Of a DNA stretch of 64,000 bases, positions 45,767 to 56,523 are shown in pieces; within the stretch, counting starts at the first letter, position 1; each line of letters begins with the position of its first letter. The notes beneath the pieces are model-generated. The model was not told the origin of the DNA. It saw only the letters and a program-made list of their open reading frames with translations, and did no database searches. The DNA lies in assembly GCA_963806685.1 (NCBI GenBank), contig CAWDZB010000007.1:62001-126000 (forward strand). The letters are read 5' to 3'. A program made the translations under genes and the position numbers. The DNA comes from DDH964 sp963806685. Lineage in GTDB: Bacteria; Desulfobacterota; Desulfuromonadia; Desulfuromonadales; DDH964.

Positions 45767-47566
45767 TCAACTTTCCCCAAACTGGGCCAGGTCCCTGCGG
45801 CACTGCTCAGCCAGCGCCGCAGGGGTCCAGCCGCCGCCGTAGACCAGGCTGTGGCCAGCCGGCAGACGCTCCAGCAGGCGCAGGGTGTTGCGCAGTTCCC
45901 GGGCGGTTTCGCGCAGCCGGCCGAGGCGTCGCAGCACCCGGCTCAGCGCATAATGGGGCATGATCAGGTGCATGTCGAGCAGCAGGGCCCGGCGGTACTC
46001 GACCAGGGCCTCTTCCGGCGCCTCTTCCATCTCCAGGATCAGCCCCTTGAGAAAATAGCTTTCCGGGTAGAGGTCGTCCACCTGCTGGGCCCGCAGGCAA
46101 TAATCGAGGGCTTCCCGGTATTCCCCGCGATTAGCCAGCAGGAAGCCGTAGCCAACCAGGGCGCCGACATGGTCCGGTTTGTGGCGCAGGAGTATAGCAT
46201 AACTTATGAGACGCTGTTTTAAATTTTTCCTGCTCGTAGGCCGCGACGGCCTGGGCATAGATTTCGGCCAGGTCCGGGACCTCCGGGACGGCCTCGTCGG
46301 CGGGATCCGCAGCCGGTTTCGACGGGGCCGGCAACGGTGCCGGCTTCGGTAGGCGACGCCGCCGGTAACGGTGGCTGAACGGGGACCCGGGGAGGCTGAC
46401 GGAACGGGGAGCGGTGCAGCAGGGACCTCCTGCAGGCGGTAGACAAATCCACCGCCGTACTGTACCCGGGAGAAGTCGTGGCGGACACCTATCAGGGTTT
46501 CCGCATGGCCGAGGAGCAGGTAGCCTCCCGGCTGCAGGAGCTTGGCCATCTGCTCGATGATCTCCTGGATCGTCTCCGGCTGGAAGTAGATCATCACGTT
46601 GCGGCAGAAGATCAGGTCGAGAGGATGGTCCGCAGCTCCGGGAAAAGGTCCGCTGCGCAGGTTGAGATACTCGAAGTGGACCATGTCGCGGATGGCGGGG
46701 AGAAGACGGAAGCGCTCCCCTTCGGTCTGGAAATAGGCTTCCCGGTAGGCCGGGTCGGTTGCCCGCAGGGCCCGGGGCCCATAGCTGGCGGTTCGCGCCG
46801 CGCCCAGGGCCCGCTTGTTGATGTCGGTGCCGAGGATCTCCAGCTGCCAGTCGAGAAGCTGCGGAAACCGCTCGCGGATCAGCATCGCCAACGAGTAGGG
46901 TTCCTCGCCGGTGGAGCAGCCGGCGCACCAGATGCGCAGCCTCCGGGTGTGGCGGTTGCGCTCCATCAGCTCCGGGATAATGACCTCCCGCAGCAGCTCG
47001 AAATGGGCCAGGTAGCGGAAAAAGTAGGTCTCGCCGATGGTCAGCAGACCGAGGAGCTTTTTCAGCTCCTGGCGGCTTTCCCGGTGATGCTCCAGGTAGC
47101 CCAGGTAGTCACGATAGCTGGGGGAGCGCAGCGCCCGCATCCGCCGTTGCAGGCCGCGCTCCAGCAGCAGGGCATTGCGTCGATCGAAATGCAGGCCGCT
47201 GTGGCTGACCAGGTAGTCTCGGAACAGGGCGAGGTCGACTTCGTTCAGCGACGGATAGGGGCCGGGGTCCCCGCGCCGGGCCTTGAGCAGGGCCAGGTCC
47301 TCGAGCAGTCGCTCCTCGTCGAGAGGTTTTGGCAACACGTCGAAGACGTCGAGCAGCTCGAACTCCAGCCGCGGGTCCTCGGTGATGACGATGATCGGCA
47401 GGTGGTTGGCGGAACGCTTCAGGCTGAGGCGGCGCAGCAGGTCGATTTCCGTCGCCGCGCTGGCGGGAACGTCGATCAGCAGCAGGTCGGGAGCATGCCG
47501 GCGCAGTTCCAGCGGGGTCAGCGGGCCGATCAGGCAATCGACCCGGTAGCCGGTCGCCTCCAGCAC
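45767..47566 (-). CDS. REC-CheR-TPR methyltransferase fusion (frameshifts suspected)
   Basis: The longest open frame encodes 599 residues: a receiver-like domain (LLLIDVPASA holds the Asp; VLPKPLD the Lys), a CheR methyltransferase (RIWCAGCSTGEEPYSLAML, FCRNVMIYFQ), a linker, and TPR helices (GYGFLLANRGEYREALDYCL). Three spots suggest frame errors. At the start, VLITDRDRELCHSL continues the receiver in frame without a start codon; an ATG at 47639 lies one frame away. In the Pro-rich linker, a different frame reads PDLAEIYAQAVAAYEQEKF. Near 46200 a one-base excess would join the two TPR halves. CheR-TPR proteins are known in Wsp/Frz systems; a fused N-terminal receiver is less usual. Confidence 0.75.
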   Translation of the reverse strand: MLEATGYRVDCLIGPLTPLELRRHAPDLLLIDVPASAATEIDLLRRLSLKRSANHLPIIVITEDPRLEFELLDVFDVLPKPLDEERLLEDLALLKARRGDPGPYPSLNEVDLALFRDYLVSHSGLHFDRRNALLLERGLQRRMRALRSPSYRDYLGYLEHHRESRQELKKLLGLLTIGETYFFRYLAHFELLREVIIPELMERNRHTRRLRIWCAGCSTGEEPYSLAMLIRERFPQLLDWQLEILGTDINKRALGAARTASYGPRALRATDPAYREAYFQTEGERFRLLPAIRDMVHFEYLNLRSGPFPGAADHPLDLIFCRNVMIYFQPETIQEIIEQMAKLLQPGGYLLLGHAETLIGVRHDFSRVQYGGGFVYRLQEVPAAPLPVPSASPGPRSATVTGGVAYRSRHRCRPRRNRLRIPPTRPSRRSRTWPKSMPRPSRPTSRKNLKQRLISYAILLRHKPDHVGALVGYGFLLANRGEYREALDYCLRAQQVDDLYPESYFLKGLILEMEEAPEEALVEYRRALLLDMHLIMPHYALSRVLRRLGRLRETARELRNTLRLLERLPAGHSLVYGGGWTPAALAEQCRRDLAQFGES

Positions 47567-47672
47567 CCCGGAAAGGGAGTGACAGAGCTCCCGGTCCCGA
47601 TCGGTGATCAGGACCTGAAGGGAGTCACTCGTATGTCATCTCAACGCCGCGGGAGGAAGGTAGACCGGTGAC

Positions 47673-49365
<1,693 letters not shown>

Positions 49366-49425
49366 GAAAACCTTTCCTGCCGGTATGTTCCCGGTGGCCC
49401 GGCGGGCCGCAGGGACGTGTCGAGG

Positions 49426-49925
49426 TCAGAGAGTGAGTTCTTCGCCAAGGTGAATCTTTTCCAGCAGTACCACCGCGTGGCTCGATATCCCCTCCCCGCG
49501 CCCTTCGAAGCCGAGTTCCTCGGTGGTCGTCGCCTTGACGTTGACCCGCTCCAGGTCGCACTTGCAGGCGCCGGCGATCTTCTCGACCATGGCGTGGATA
49601 TAGGAAGCCAGTTTCGGCCGCTGGGCGATGATGGTGAGGTCGATGTTGCCGATGGTATAGCCGTGCGCGTCGGCCAGAGCGATCACCTCGCGCAGCAGCT
49701 TGAGGCTGGAGATTCCCTCTGATAGGCCGGGTCACTGTCAGGGAAGTGGCGGCCGATGTCCCCCTTGCCGAGGGCGCCGAGGATGGCGTCGCAGAGGGCA
49801 TGCAGCAGCACGTCGGCATCGGAGTGGCCAAGCAGCCCGAGGGGATAGGGGATTTCCACCCCGCCGAGAATCAGCTTGCGTTCCGGAACCAGCCGATGAA
49901 CGTCGTAACCGTGACCGATGCGCAT
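49426..49925 (-). pseudogene. ispF: 2-C-methyl-D-erythritol 2,4-cyclodiphosphate synthase, frameshifted
   Basis: IspF makes the cyclic diphosphate intermediate of the MEP isoprenoid pathway. The N-terminal part (MRIGHGYDVHRL, LGGVEIPYPLGLLGHSDADV, DIGRHFPDSDPAY) and the C-terminal part (GISSLKLLREVIALADAHGY, VNVKATTTEELGFEGRGEGI) lie in two frames, with the break at about 49715-49724. Joined, they give a normal 158- to 167-residue enzyme with all metal-binding residues. The ATG at 49925 has GGAG 7 bases upstream. The ispD stop overlaps an alternative ATG at 49928. Confidence 0.88.
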
Positions 49926-49927
49926 CA

Positions 49928-50623
49928 TCACGCTCCTTCCGTCCCCAGAAAGGCCCGGGCCAGAATCAGGTCCTCCGGGGTGGTGATCTTGATGTTCCGT
50001 TCGCTGCCGAGGAGCAGCGCCACCGGCAGACCGAGGCGCTCCACCAGGGAGGCGTCGTCGGTACCGCGAAAACCGTCCTGGGCCGCCTGCGCATAGGCCC
50101 GTTGAGCAGCACCGCGACAGGAAATGCCTGGGGGGTCTGGGCCAGCCACAGCTGGCGGCGTTCGAGGGTGGCGCGGATCTGCCCGTCAGCGGCCCTTTTG
50201 ACCGTATCCTTGACCGGCACGCCGACCACGCAGCCGCCGACCTGCCGGGCCGTCGCCACCACCTCGGGAATCAGCGCCGCGGGAAAGAATGGCCGCACCC
50301 CGTCATGGACCAGCACGATATCCCCGTCGTCCGGAGTTGCCGCCGCCAGGCCGTTGGCCACCGAATCCTGGCGCTCGGCTCCACCGGGGACAACTTCCGC
50401 CACCTTGAGGAAGGCGTACCGCTCGACCACCTCGGAACGGCAGAAGTCGATTTCCGCCGCGGGGGAGATGACGAGGATCCGGCTCGATCAGGGGGTGACT
50501 ATCGAAAATGGCCAGGGTATGGGCCAGGATGGGGCGGTCGACCAAGGTCAGGTACTGCTTGTTGAATGCAGCACCCATTCGCCGGCCCATACCGGCGGCG
50601 GGTATGAGAACGATGACGCTCAT
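49928..50623 (-). pseudogene. ispD: 2-C-methyl-D-erythritol 4-phosphate cytidylyltransferase, with two frameshifts
   Basis: IspD activates MEP with CTP. The start MSVIVLIPAAGMGRRMGAAF contains the nucleotide-binding motif. After HPLIE near 50480-50485 the frame changes by one extra base to read RILVISPAAEIDFCRSEVVE, IVLVHDGVRPFFPA and VPVKDTVKRA. Near 50094-50102 one base is missing and the last part reads AYAQAAQDGFRGTDDASLVE to the stop at 49928. Joined, the three pieces make a complete enzyme of about 230 residues. GGAG precedes the ATG at 50623. It is upstream of ispF, as in many relatives. Confidence 0.86.
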
Positions 50624-50703
50624 GGTTCTCCGGCGGCACCTCCGCGGGACAGGGGCCGCCATGGCGGCGGCCGGCAAGCTCAATCCCGCAGCCGGGCTGC
50701 GGA

Positions 50704-50744
50704 GACAAAAACCGGGATCCTGCCCCATGGGGCCGATCCCGGGC
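50704..50744 (-). terminator. Terminator after carD
   Basis: An 8-bp stem (50712-50719 with 50735-50742) encloses a further GCCCCATGGGGC palindrome, and on the minus strand is followed by a U-run (TTTTTG). It lies 18 bases after the carD stop and before ispD. Confidence 0.8.
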
Positions 50745-50759
50745 TACTCGGGAAGGGTG

Positions 50760-51245
50760 TTAGTTGACGAAAATGCGCTCGACCCGTTCCGCCACCTGGT
50801 TTTCGTCCCGGCCTTCGGCAAAGGCCAGTTCCTTGACCAGCAGTCGCCGGGCCAGATCGAGAACCTTCTTTTCCCCGTAGGAAAGGTCCTTGCCTTCCTT
50901 GATCAGGTAAAGTTCGCGCAGTACCTGGGCCACCTCGAGCAGGTCGCCCGACTTGATCTTTTCGTTGTATTCCCGTTGCCGCCGGCTCCAGGACGCAATC
51001 GCGCCGCTGTTGTCCCGCTTCTCCTCGAGCATGGTGTAGACCGAGGATACCTGGTCCCGTTCGATGACGGTACGCAGGCCGACCTGCTCGGCATTGGCGA
51101 CCGGGACCATGATCGTCATGTCGCTGTCGACGATTCTCAGGACATAGAATCGATTGTGCTCCCCGGAGAATTCCCGGGCCTCGATCGCTTCGATGACCCC
51201 GAGCCCCTGGGTCGGATAGACCGCCCTGTCTCCCACCTTGAACAT
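50760..51245 (-). CDS. carD: CarD/CdnL family RNA polymerase-binding regulator
   Basis: The 161-residue protein begins FKVGDRAVYPTQGLGVIEAI, the CarD_CdnL_TRCF RNA-polymerase-binding domain, followed by a helical C-terminal half that binds promoter DNA near the -10 element (ARRLLVKELAFAEGRDENQV). CarD proteins stabilise open complexes at rRNA and other promoters. AAGGAG-type sequence precedes the ATG. A terminator follows, separating it from the ispD-ispF-glnS genes downstream. Confidence 0.93.
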   Translation of the reverse strand: MFKVGDRAVYPTQGLGVIEAIEAREFSGEHNRFYVLRIVDSDMTIMVPVANAEQVGLRTVIERDQVSSVYTMLEEKRDNSGAIASWSRRQREYNEKIKSGDLLEVAQVLRELYLIKEGKDLSYGEKKVLDLARRLLVKELAFAEGRDENQVAERVERIFVN

Positions 51246-51366
51246 AAGGCATACTCCTTCCGCAACCTTGGAAAATTACCACAGAAGTGCCCATTCGTCA
51301 AGGTCAGCCCCCTTGCGGGGGAGGCGGATAGGGCGACCAGGGAGCAGAGCTATGCGCCCGGGAATG

Positions 51367-53259
51367 TCAGTTGATCTGGACGATGTTGCCGTTTTTGACC
51401 TGGAGCAGGAAGAGGACCTTCTCCGCCTCCCCCTCCTGGCTGAAGGATGTGGCACCGGTGACCCCGGGGTAGTTGCGCAACTGCTGCAGGGTGAGGCGGA
51501 CGTCCTCGCGACTGGCGACGGCCGGGTCACCGAGGATGCTGAGCAGAATCCCGGCGACGTCGAACCCCTGGGCCTCGAGAATGTTGGGCTCCTCGCCGTA
51601 GCGATCGAAATAGCGGGTAACGAAATCCCGGACAAAGGGATAGGGGCTGTGAACGAAGAAGCCGTCGACGAAGACTGCCCCTTCGACCGAGGACCCGGCC
51701 GCCCGCAACAGTTCCGGGGAGTTCCAGCCGTTAATGCCGAACAGCGGCAGACCTTCGAGACCGTAGTAGGGAAGCTGCGGGGCGATCAGGCCGATCTTGT
51801 CGGCGTAGTCGGGAATGAACAGTGCCTGAAAGGGGAGTGGCGGCGGGTCCGGCAGGGAGAGGTCTTCGAGTGGATCGCTAGGCGGCTCTTCGTCCCGGGC
51901 GTCGGGGTCTTTCCCCATCAACAGCCGGATCTGGCGACGGAAGTCCGTTGCCTCCGGGGGGTAGGACTGGCGGGCGACAACCTGGCCGCCGTAGCGGCTC
52001 AGGGCGGCCGCAAACTGATCGGCCATCTCGCGACCGGGTCGGGTATCGGGCAACAGGACGGCAAAGTTGGTCAGCCCGCGCTCTTCGACCGCATAGCGGG
52101 CCAGGGCTTCGGCCTGCAGGCGGGGGGTCAGCGAATCGCGAAAGACCATATCGCCCAGCTCCGGCAGGCCGGCGCGCTGCGACAAACTCAACAGCGGCAC
52201 CCCCTCCTGCTGGGCGCGCTGCGCCGCGGCCTCGGCGGCGGCACTGGTAATCGGTCCGGCAATTGCCATCACCCCATCGTCGTGGACCAGGCGGCTGACG
52301 GTCTCGGCGCTGAGTTGCGGATCGGCACCGATATCCCGAAACAGCAGACGTACCGGCGCGGGGCGTTCCGGCTCCGGCTGGCTGGCCAGTTCCATGCCGC
52401 GCTGTACCAGTTGGCCGAAGGTGGCGTACTTTCCCGACAGCGGCAGCAGGACCCCGATCGCCCGCTGCAGCCAGGGCTTGCCGGTCAGCTGCCGGTAGAG
52501 GTCGGTCGCCTGCCGGCGATAGGGAAACTCCAGGGTGCTGGCCAGCACCGGATCGAGCTCCCGGCGGGCGGCGGCCGCATCCCCCCGTTGTTCGGCTTTC
52601 AGAGCCAGCTGCAAAGCGGCGTCCAGCCCCAGGGGCGTCCCCCGCAGCATGAACGCGGCCTCGCCGAGAGAGGGTTCGTCGAGGGCCTGCAGAACCTGGT
52701 GCCCCGCGGCCAGCAGGGGCGCAGCAGTGCCAGGATCCAACGCCACCGCCCGATGAAGAAAGGTCAGGGCCGCGAGGGGTTGCCCGAGGGCGGCATCGGC
52801 CCGGGCCAGGGCCTGCAGCCGCGCCTGGCGATCGGGACCCGACAGGGGTTCGGGATTAACGTTCAGCAGCTGCTGGCGGCCGGCGGCGTCCTCACCGCTG
52901 GTGACCAGCGCCCGGCCCAGGGCCAGGCGCAGCTCCGGGGTCCGCTGCGGCTCCGCCACCCGCTGCAGGAAGGACAGGGCCTGTTGCGGATGGCCGGCCT
53001 GGAGCAGCATGCGCCCCAAGGCCAGGGTTGCCCGGGGCAGGTCGGGATCGTCGGGATGCTGGAGGATGTACCCCTGCAGCAGGGGGATGGCCTGCTCGAA
53101 CTGGCCGGCCTCATAAAGCTCCAGTCCTTGCTCCAGCGCCTCACGCCCCTCCCCGAGAAGGGCGTCCTGGCTAGCCGGAACAGCGGCCTGTCCGGTCCGG
53201 ACCGGGAGCGGCAGTGCCAGGACGGCCAGCAACAGCACCAGGTTCAGCAAGCGACCCAT
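51367..53259 (-). CDS. LpoA-like periplasmic protein: TPR repeats plus periplasmic-binding fold
   Basis: The 630-residue protein has a signal peptide (MGRLLNLVLLLAVLALPLPV), TPR-type helices (about 35-250, e.g. GLELYEAGQFEQAIPLLQGY), and a C-terminal type I periplasmic-binding fold (IGVLLPLSGKYATFGQ, then VMAIAGPITSAAAEAAA). This combination matches penicillin-binding-protein activator LpoA and related proteins, which stimulate peptidoglycan synthases from the outer membrane. No lipobox cysteine is clear here, so outer-membrane anchoring is unproven. GGGAGG overlaps a first ATG, so the ATG at 53259 is preferred. Confidence 0.85.
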   Translation of the reverse strand: MGRLLNLVLLLAVLALPLPVRTGQAAVPASQDALLGEGREALEQGLELYEAGQFEQAIPLLQGYILQHPDDPDLPRATLALGRMLLQAGHPQQALSFLQRVAEPQRTPELRLALGRALVTSGEDAAGRQQLLNVNPEPLSGPDRQARLQALARADAALGQPLAALTFLHRAVALDPGTAAPLLAAGHQVLQALDEPSLGEAAFMLRGTPLGLDAALQLALKAEQRGDAAAARRELDPVLASTLEFPYRRQATDLYRQLTGKPWLQRAIGVLLPLSGKYATFGQLVQRGMELASQPEPERPAPVRLLFRDIGADPQLSAETVSRLVHDDGVMAIAGPITSAAAEAAAQRAQQEGVPLLSLSQRAGLPELGDMVFRDSLTPRLQAEALARYAVEERGLTNFAVLLPDTRPGREMADQFAAALSRYGGQVVARQSYPPEATDFRRQIRLLMGKDPDARDEEPPSDPLEDLSLPDPPPLPFQALFIPDYADKIGLIAPQLPYYGLEGLPLFGINGWNSPELLRAAGSSVEGAVFVDGFFVHSPYPFVRDFVTRYFDRYGEEPNILEAQGFDVAGILLSILGDPAVASREDVRLTLQQLRNYPGVTGATSFSQEGEAEKVLFLLQVKNGNIVQIN

Positions 53260-53313
53260 CATATCCTCCCTGGCCGGCACCCTGCCGGGCGGTCGGCAAC
53301 GCCCGGCGTCCGG

Positions 53314-54417
53314 TCAATCAAAGAGTTCCTTGACCTTGTCGAAAAAGCCTTTGCCCGTGGGGTTCACTTCCTCCCCTCCCTCGCGGGCGAATTCCTCCAG
53401 CAGTTCCCGCTGCCGGGAGGTGAGCCGGGTCGGCGTCTCGAGACGGGCCACTATCAGATGGTCGCCGCGGCCGTATCCCTGCAGGTGGGGAATCCCCTTC
53501 CCGGCCAGCTTGAAGACCTTGCCCGACTGGGTGCCGGCGGGGACCTTGAGCTTGACCTTGCCGTCCAGGGTCGGCACCTCCAGTTCGCAGCCGAGGGTGG
53601 CCTGGACGAAGGTGACCGGCACCTCGCAGATCACGTCCTGTCCTTCGCGCTGGAACAGGGGATGTTCCTTGACGCTGATCACCACGTAGAGGTCTCCCGG
53701 TCCCCCGCCCTGGCTGCCGGTGTCTCCCTCGCCGCTGAGCTTGAGGCGGGTCCCGGTTTCAACCCCGGCGGGAATCTTCAACGAGAGCTGGCGCTTGCCC
53801 TGCACCCGGCCGGCGCCGCGGCACTCGGGGCAGGGGCTGAGGATGACCCGCCCCTCGCCGCCGCATTCCGGGCAGGGGCGGGTCAGGGAGAAGAAACCCT
53901 GCTGGTAACGCACCTGTCCGGCCCCCTGGCAGGTCGGGCAGGTTTTGGGGGTGGTCCCCTTCTTCGCGCCCGAGCCGTCGCAGGCGCTGCAGTTGTGGTG
54001 GCGGGGAACCTGGATCTTGGTTTCCAGGCCAAAGGCCGCTTCCTCGAAGCTGACGGTCAGGTTGTAACGCAGGTCGTCCCCCCGCCGCCGGCCGCGGCGG
54101 GAGGAGCCGCCGCCGAAGATGTCGCCGAAAATGTCGCCGAAAATGTCTTCGAAGGGACTGCCGGAAAAACCGCCGCCACCGAAGCCGCCGCCGTTGAGTC
54201 CGGCATGGCCGAATTGGTCGTAAGTGGCCCGCTTCTGGGAATCGGCAAGGACGGCATAGGCCTCGGAAAGCTCCTTGAATCGCTCTTCGGCGACCTTGTC
54301 CCCGGGGTTCTTGTCGGGATGGTAGCGCAGCGCCAGCCGACGGTAGGCTTTTTTGATCTCCGTTTCGCTGGCGTTGCGGTTGACTTCGAGGGTTTCGTAA
54401 TAATCGCGCTTGGCCAA
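53314..54417 (-). CDS. dnaJ: Chaperone DnaJ
   Basis: DnaJ stimulates DnaK ATPase. The 367-residue protein has the J domain with HPD (RYHPDKNPGDK), a Gly/Phe-rich linker (NGGGFGGGGFSG), four CxxCxGxG zinc repeats (CSACDGSG, CPTCQGAG, CPECGGEG, CPECRGAG), and the C-terminal substrate domain. It is the last gene of the hrcA-grpE-dnaK-dnaJ operon. A GC hairpin without a U-run (53284-53291 with 53300-53307) follows the stop. Confidence 0.97.
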   Translation of the reverse strand: MAKRDYYETLEVNRNASETEIKKAYRRLALRYHPDKNPGDKVAEERFKELSEAYAVLADSQKRATYDQFGHAGLNGGGFGGGGFSGSPFEDIFGDIFGDIFGGGSSRRGRRRGDDLRYNLTVSFEEAAFGLETKIQVPRHHNCSACDGSGAKKGTTPKTCPTCQGAGQVRYQQGFFSLTRPCPECGGEGRVILSPCPECRGAGRVQGKRQLSLKIPAGVETGTRLKLSGEGDTGSQGGGPGDLYVVISVKEHPLFQREGQDVICEVPVTFVQATLGCELEVPTLDGKVKLKVPAGTQSGKVFKLAGKGIPHLQGYGRGDHLIVARLETPTRLTSRQRELLEEFAREGGEEVNPTGKGFFDKVKELFD

Positions 54418-54487
54418 AAGATCGTTCCTCGCAGCAGCAGAGTCGTTGGCGGGATACCGCTTCCGCCAGGGTCAGAGGGGTCTTGAA

Positions 54488-54523
54488 GCGGCAGAAGCCG
54501 GGACCAAGCCCGGCTTCTGCCGC
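54488..54523 (-). other. Intercistronic hairpin between dnaK and dnaJ
   Basis: A perfect 15-bp stem (54488-54502 with 54509-54523) and 6-base loop lie between the dnaK stop and dnaJ start. No U-run follows, so it is not a simple terminator. It could mark an RNA processing site or slow polymerase so that less DnaJ than DnaK is made. Confidence 0.6.
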
Positions 54524-54546
54524 CACCAGTCATGACGAAGGAAGTA

Positions 54547-56451
54547 TCACTTTTTCTTGTCGCCGTCGACTTCCTCGAATTCGGCATCGACCACCTTGTC
54601 ATCCCCGCCAGGCTGCTGCGGCTCACCCTCGGCGGCTCCGGCCTGCTGGGCCTGGGCGTACATCGCCTCGGCGAGCTTGTGGGAGGCCTGGGCCAGGGCT
54701 TCGGTTTTCTTGCGGATCGCCTCGGCGTCCTCCCCTTCCATGGCCTTCTTCAGTTCATCGAGGGCGTTGCGGATATCGCCGCGGGTGGTATCGTCGACCT
54801 TGTCGCTGTGCTCTTCGAGGGACTTCTCGGTGGTGTAGACCAGGCCGTCGGCCTGGTTGCGGGCCTCGATCAGCTCGCGTTTCTTCTTGTCCTCGCCGGC
54901 ATGGGCCTCGGCGTCCTTGACCATCTTCTCGATTTCATCCTCGGAAAGACCGGAGGAGGCGGTGATCTTGATCGACTGCTCCTTGCCGGTACCGAGATCC
55001 TTGGCGGCAACGTGGAGGATGCCGTTGGCGTCGATGTCGAAGGTCACCTCGATCTGCGGCAGGCCGCGAGGCGCCGGCGGGATGCCGACCAGCTCGAAGC
55101 GGCCGATGGTCTTGTTGTCGGCGGCCATCTCCCGCTCGCCCTGCAGCACGTGGACCGAGACCGCCGGCTGGTTGTCGGCGGCGGTGGAGAAGACCTGGCT
55201 CTTCTTGCAGGGGATGGTGGTGTTCTTCTCGATCAGCTTGGTCAATACCCCGCCGAGGGTCTCGATGCCGAGGGAAAGGGGGGTGACGTCGAGGAGCAGC
55301 ACATCCTTGACCTCGCCTTTCAGGACCCCGCCCTGGATGGCGGCGCCGATCGCCACCACCTCGTCGGGATTGACCCCCTTGTTCGGCTGCTTGCCGAAAA
55401 TCTCCTGGACCCTTTTCTGCACCGCCGGCATGCGAGTCATGCCGCCAACCAGGATCACCTCGTCGACCTCCGAGGCGGAGAGCCCGGCGTCCTTGAGGGC
55501 GGTCTTGCACGGCTCGACCAGCTGGTTGAGCAGGTCGGCGCAGATGCTCTCGAGCTTGGCGCGGGTGAGCTTGATGTTGAGGTGCTTGGGGCCCGAGGCG
55601 TCAGCGGTGATGAACGGCAGGTTGATGTCGGTCTCCATCGAGCCGGAGAGTTCGCATTTGGCCTTTTCCGATCCCTCTTTGAGGCGTTGCAGGGCCATCT
55701 TGTCGTTGCGCAGGTCGATCCCCTGCTCTTTTTTGAACTCGTCGGCGACGTAGTCGATGATCCGCTGGTCGAAGTCTTCGCCGCCGAGGAAGGTGTCGCC
55801 GTTGGTCGACTTGACCTCGAAGACGCCGTCGCCGAGCTCGAGAATTGAAATGTCGAAGGTGCCGCCGCCGAGGTCGAAGACCGCGATCTTCTCATCCTTC
55901 TTCTTCTCCAGGCCGTAGGCCAGCGAGGCGGCGGTCGGCTCGTTGATGATCCGCAGCACGTTGAGGCCGGCGATCTTGCCGGCGTCCTTGGTCGCCTGGC
56001 GCTGGGAGTCGTTGAAGTAGGCCGGCACGGTGACGACGGCGTCGGTCACCTCCTCGCCGAGGTAGTCCTCGGCGGTCTGCTTCATCTTCTGCAGCACCAT
56101 CGCCGAGATCTCCGGCGGGCTGTACTTCTTGCCGCGGGCCTCGACCCAGGCGTCGCCGTTGTCGGCCTTGAGGATCTTGAAGGGACTGACCTTGATATCC
56201 TTCTGTACCGTGTCGGTGTCGAACTTGCGGCCGATCAGGCGCTTGATGGCATAGAGGGTGTTCTCGGGGTTGGTGACTGCCTGGCGCTTGGCCTGCTGGC
56301 CGACCAGCCTCTCACCGCCTTCGCTGAAGCCGACCATCGACGGGGTGGTCCGGGTACCTTCCGAGTTGGCGATGACGACCGGCTCGCCGCCTTCCATGAC
56401 GGCGACGCAGGAGTTGGTGGTGCCGAGGTCGATGCCGATGACTTTGCCCAT
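54547..56451 (-). CDS. dnaK: Chaperone DnaK (Hsp70)
   Basis: The 634-residue chaperone begins MGKVIGIDLGTTNSCVAVME. The ATPase domain has the phosphate and adenosine motifs (IAVFDLGGGTFDISILE, ILVGGMTRMPAVQ), followed by the interdomain linker (DVLLLDVTPLSLGIET) and the substrate-binding and lid domains. The C-terminus is acidic and ends EEVDGDKKK, as is usual. It is the third gene of the heat-shock operon. Confidence 0.98.
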   Translation of the reverse strand: MGKVIGIDLGTTNSCVAVMEGGEPVVIANSEGTRTTPSMVGFSEGGERLVGQQAKRQAVTNPENTLYAIKRLIGRKFDTDTVQKDIKVSPFKILKADNGDAWVEARGKKYSPPEISAMVLQKMKQTAEDYLGEEVTDAVVTVPAYFNDSQRQATKDAGKIAGLNVLRIINEPTAASLAYGLEKKKDEKIAVFDLGGGTFDISILELGDGVFEVKSTNGDTFLGGEDFDQRIIDYVADEFKKEQGIDLRNDKMALQRLKEGSEKAKCELSGSMETDINLPFITADASGPKHLNIKLTRAKLESICADLLNQLVEPCKTALKDAGLSASEVDEVILVGGMTRMPAVQKRVQEIFGKQPNKGVNPDEVVAIGAAIQGGVLKGEVKDVLLLDVTPLSLGIETLGGVLTKLIEKNTTIPCKKSQVFSTAADNQPAVSVHVLQGEREMAADNKTIGRFELVGIPPAPRGLPQIEVTFDIDANGILHVAAKDLGTGKEQSIKITASSGLSEDEIEKMVKDAEAHAGEDKKKRELIEARNQADGLVYTTEKSLEEHSDKVDDTTRGDIRNALDELKKAMEGEDAEAIRKKTEALAQASHKLAEAMYAQAQQAGAAEGEPQQPGGDDKVVDAEFEEVDGDKKK

Positions 56452-56523
56452 GATGTATATCCTCCTTTGAACGGTTTGTCTGGCTGCTCGCTTCGCGTCC
56501 GGGCCTTCCCGAAATTACGCGTA

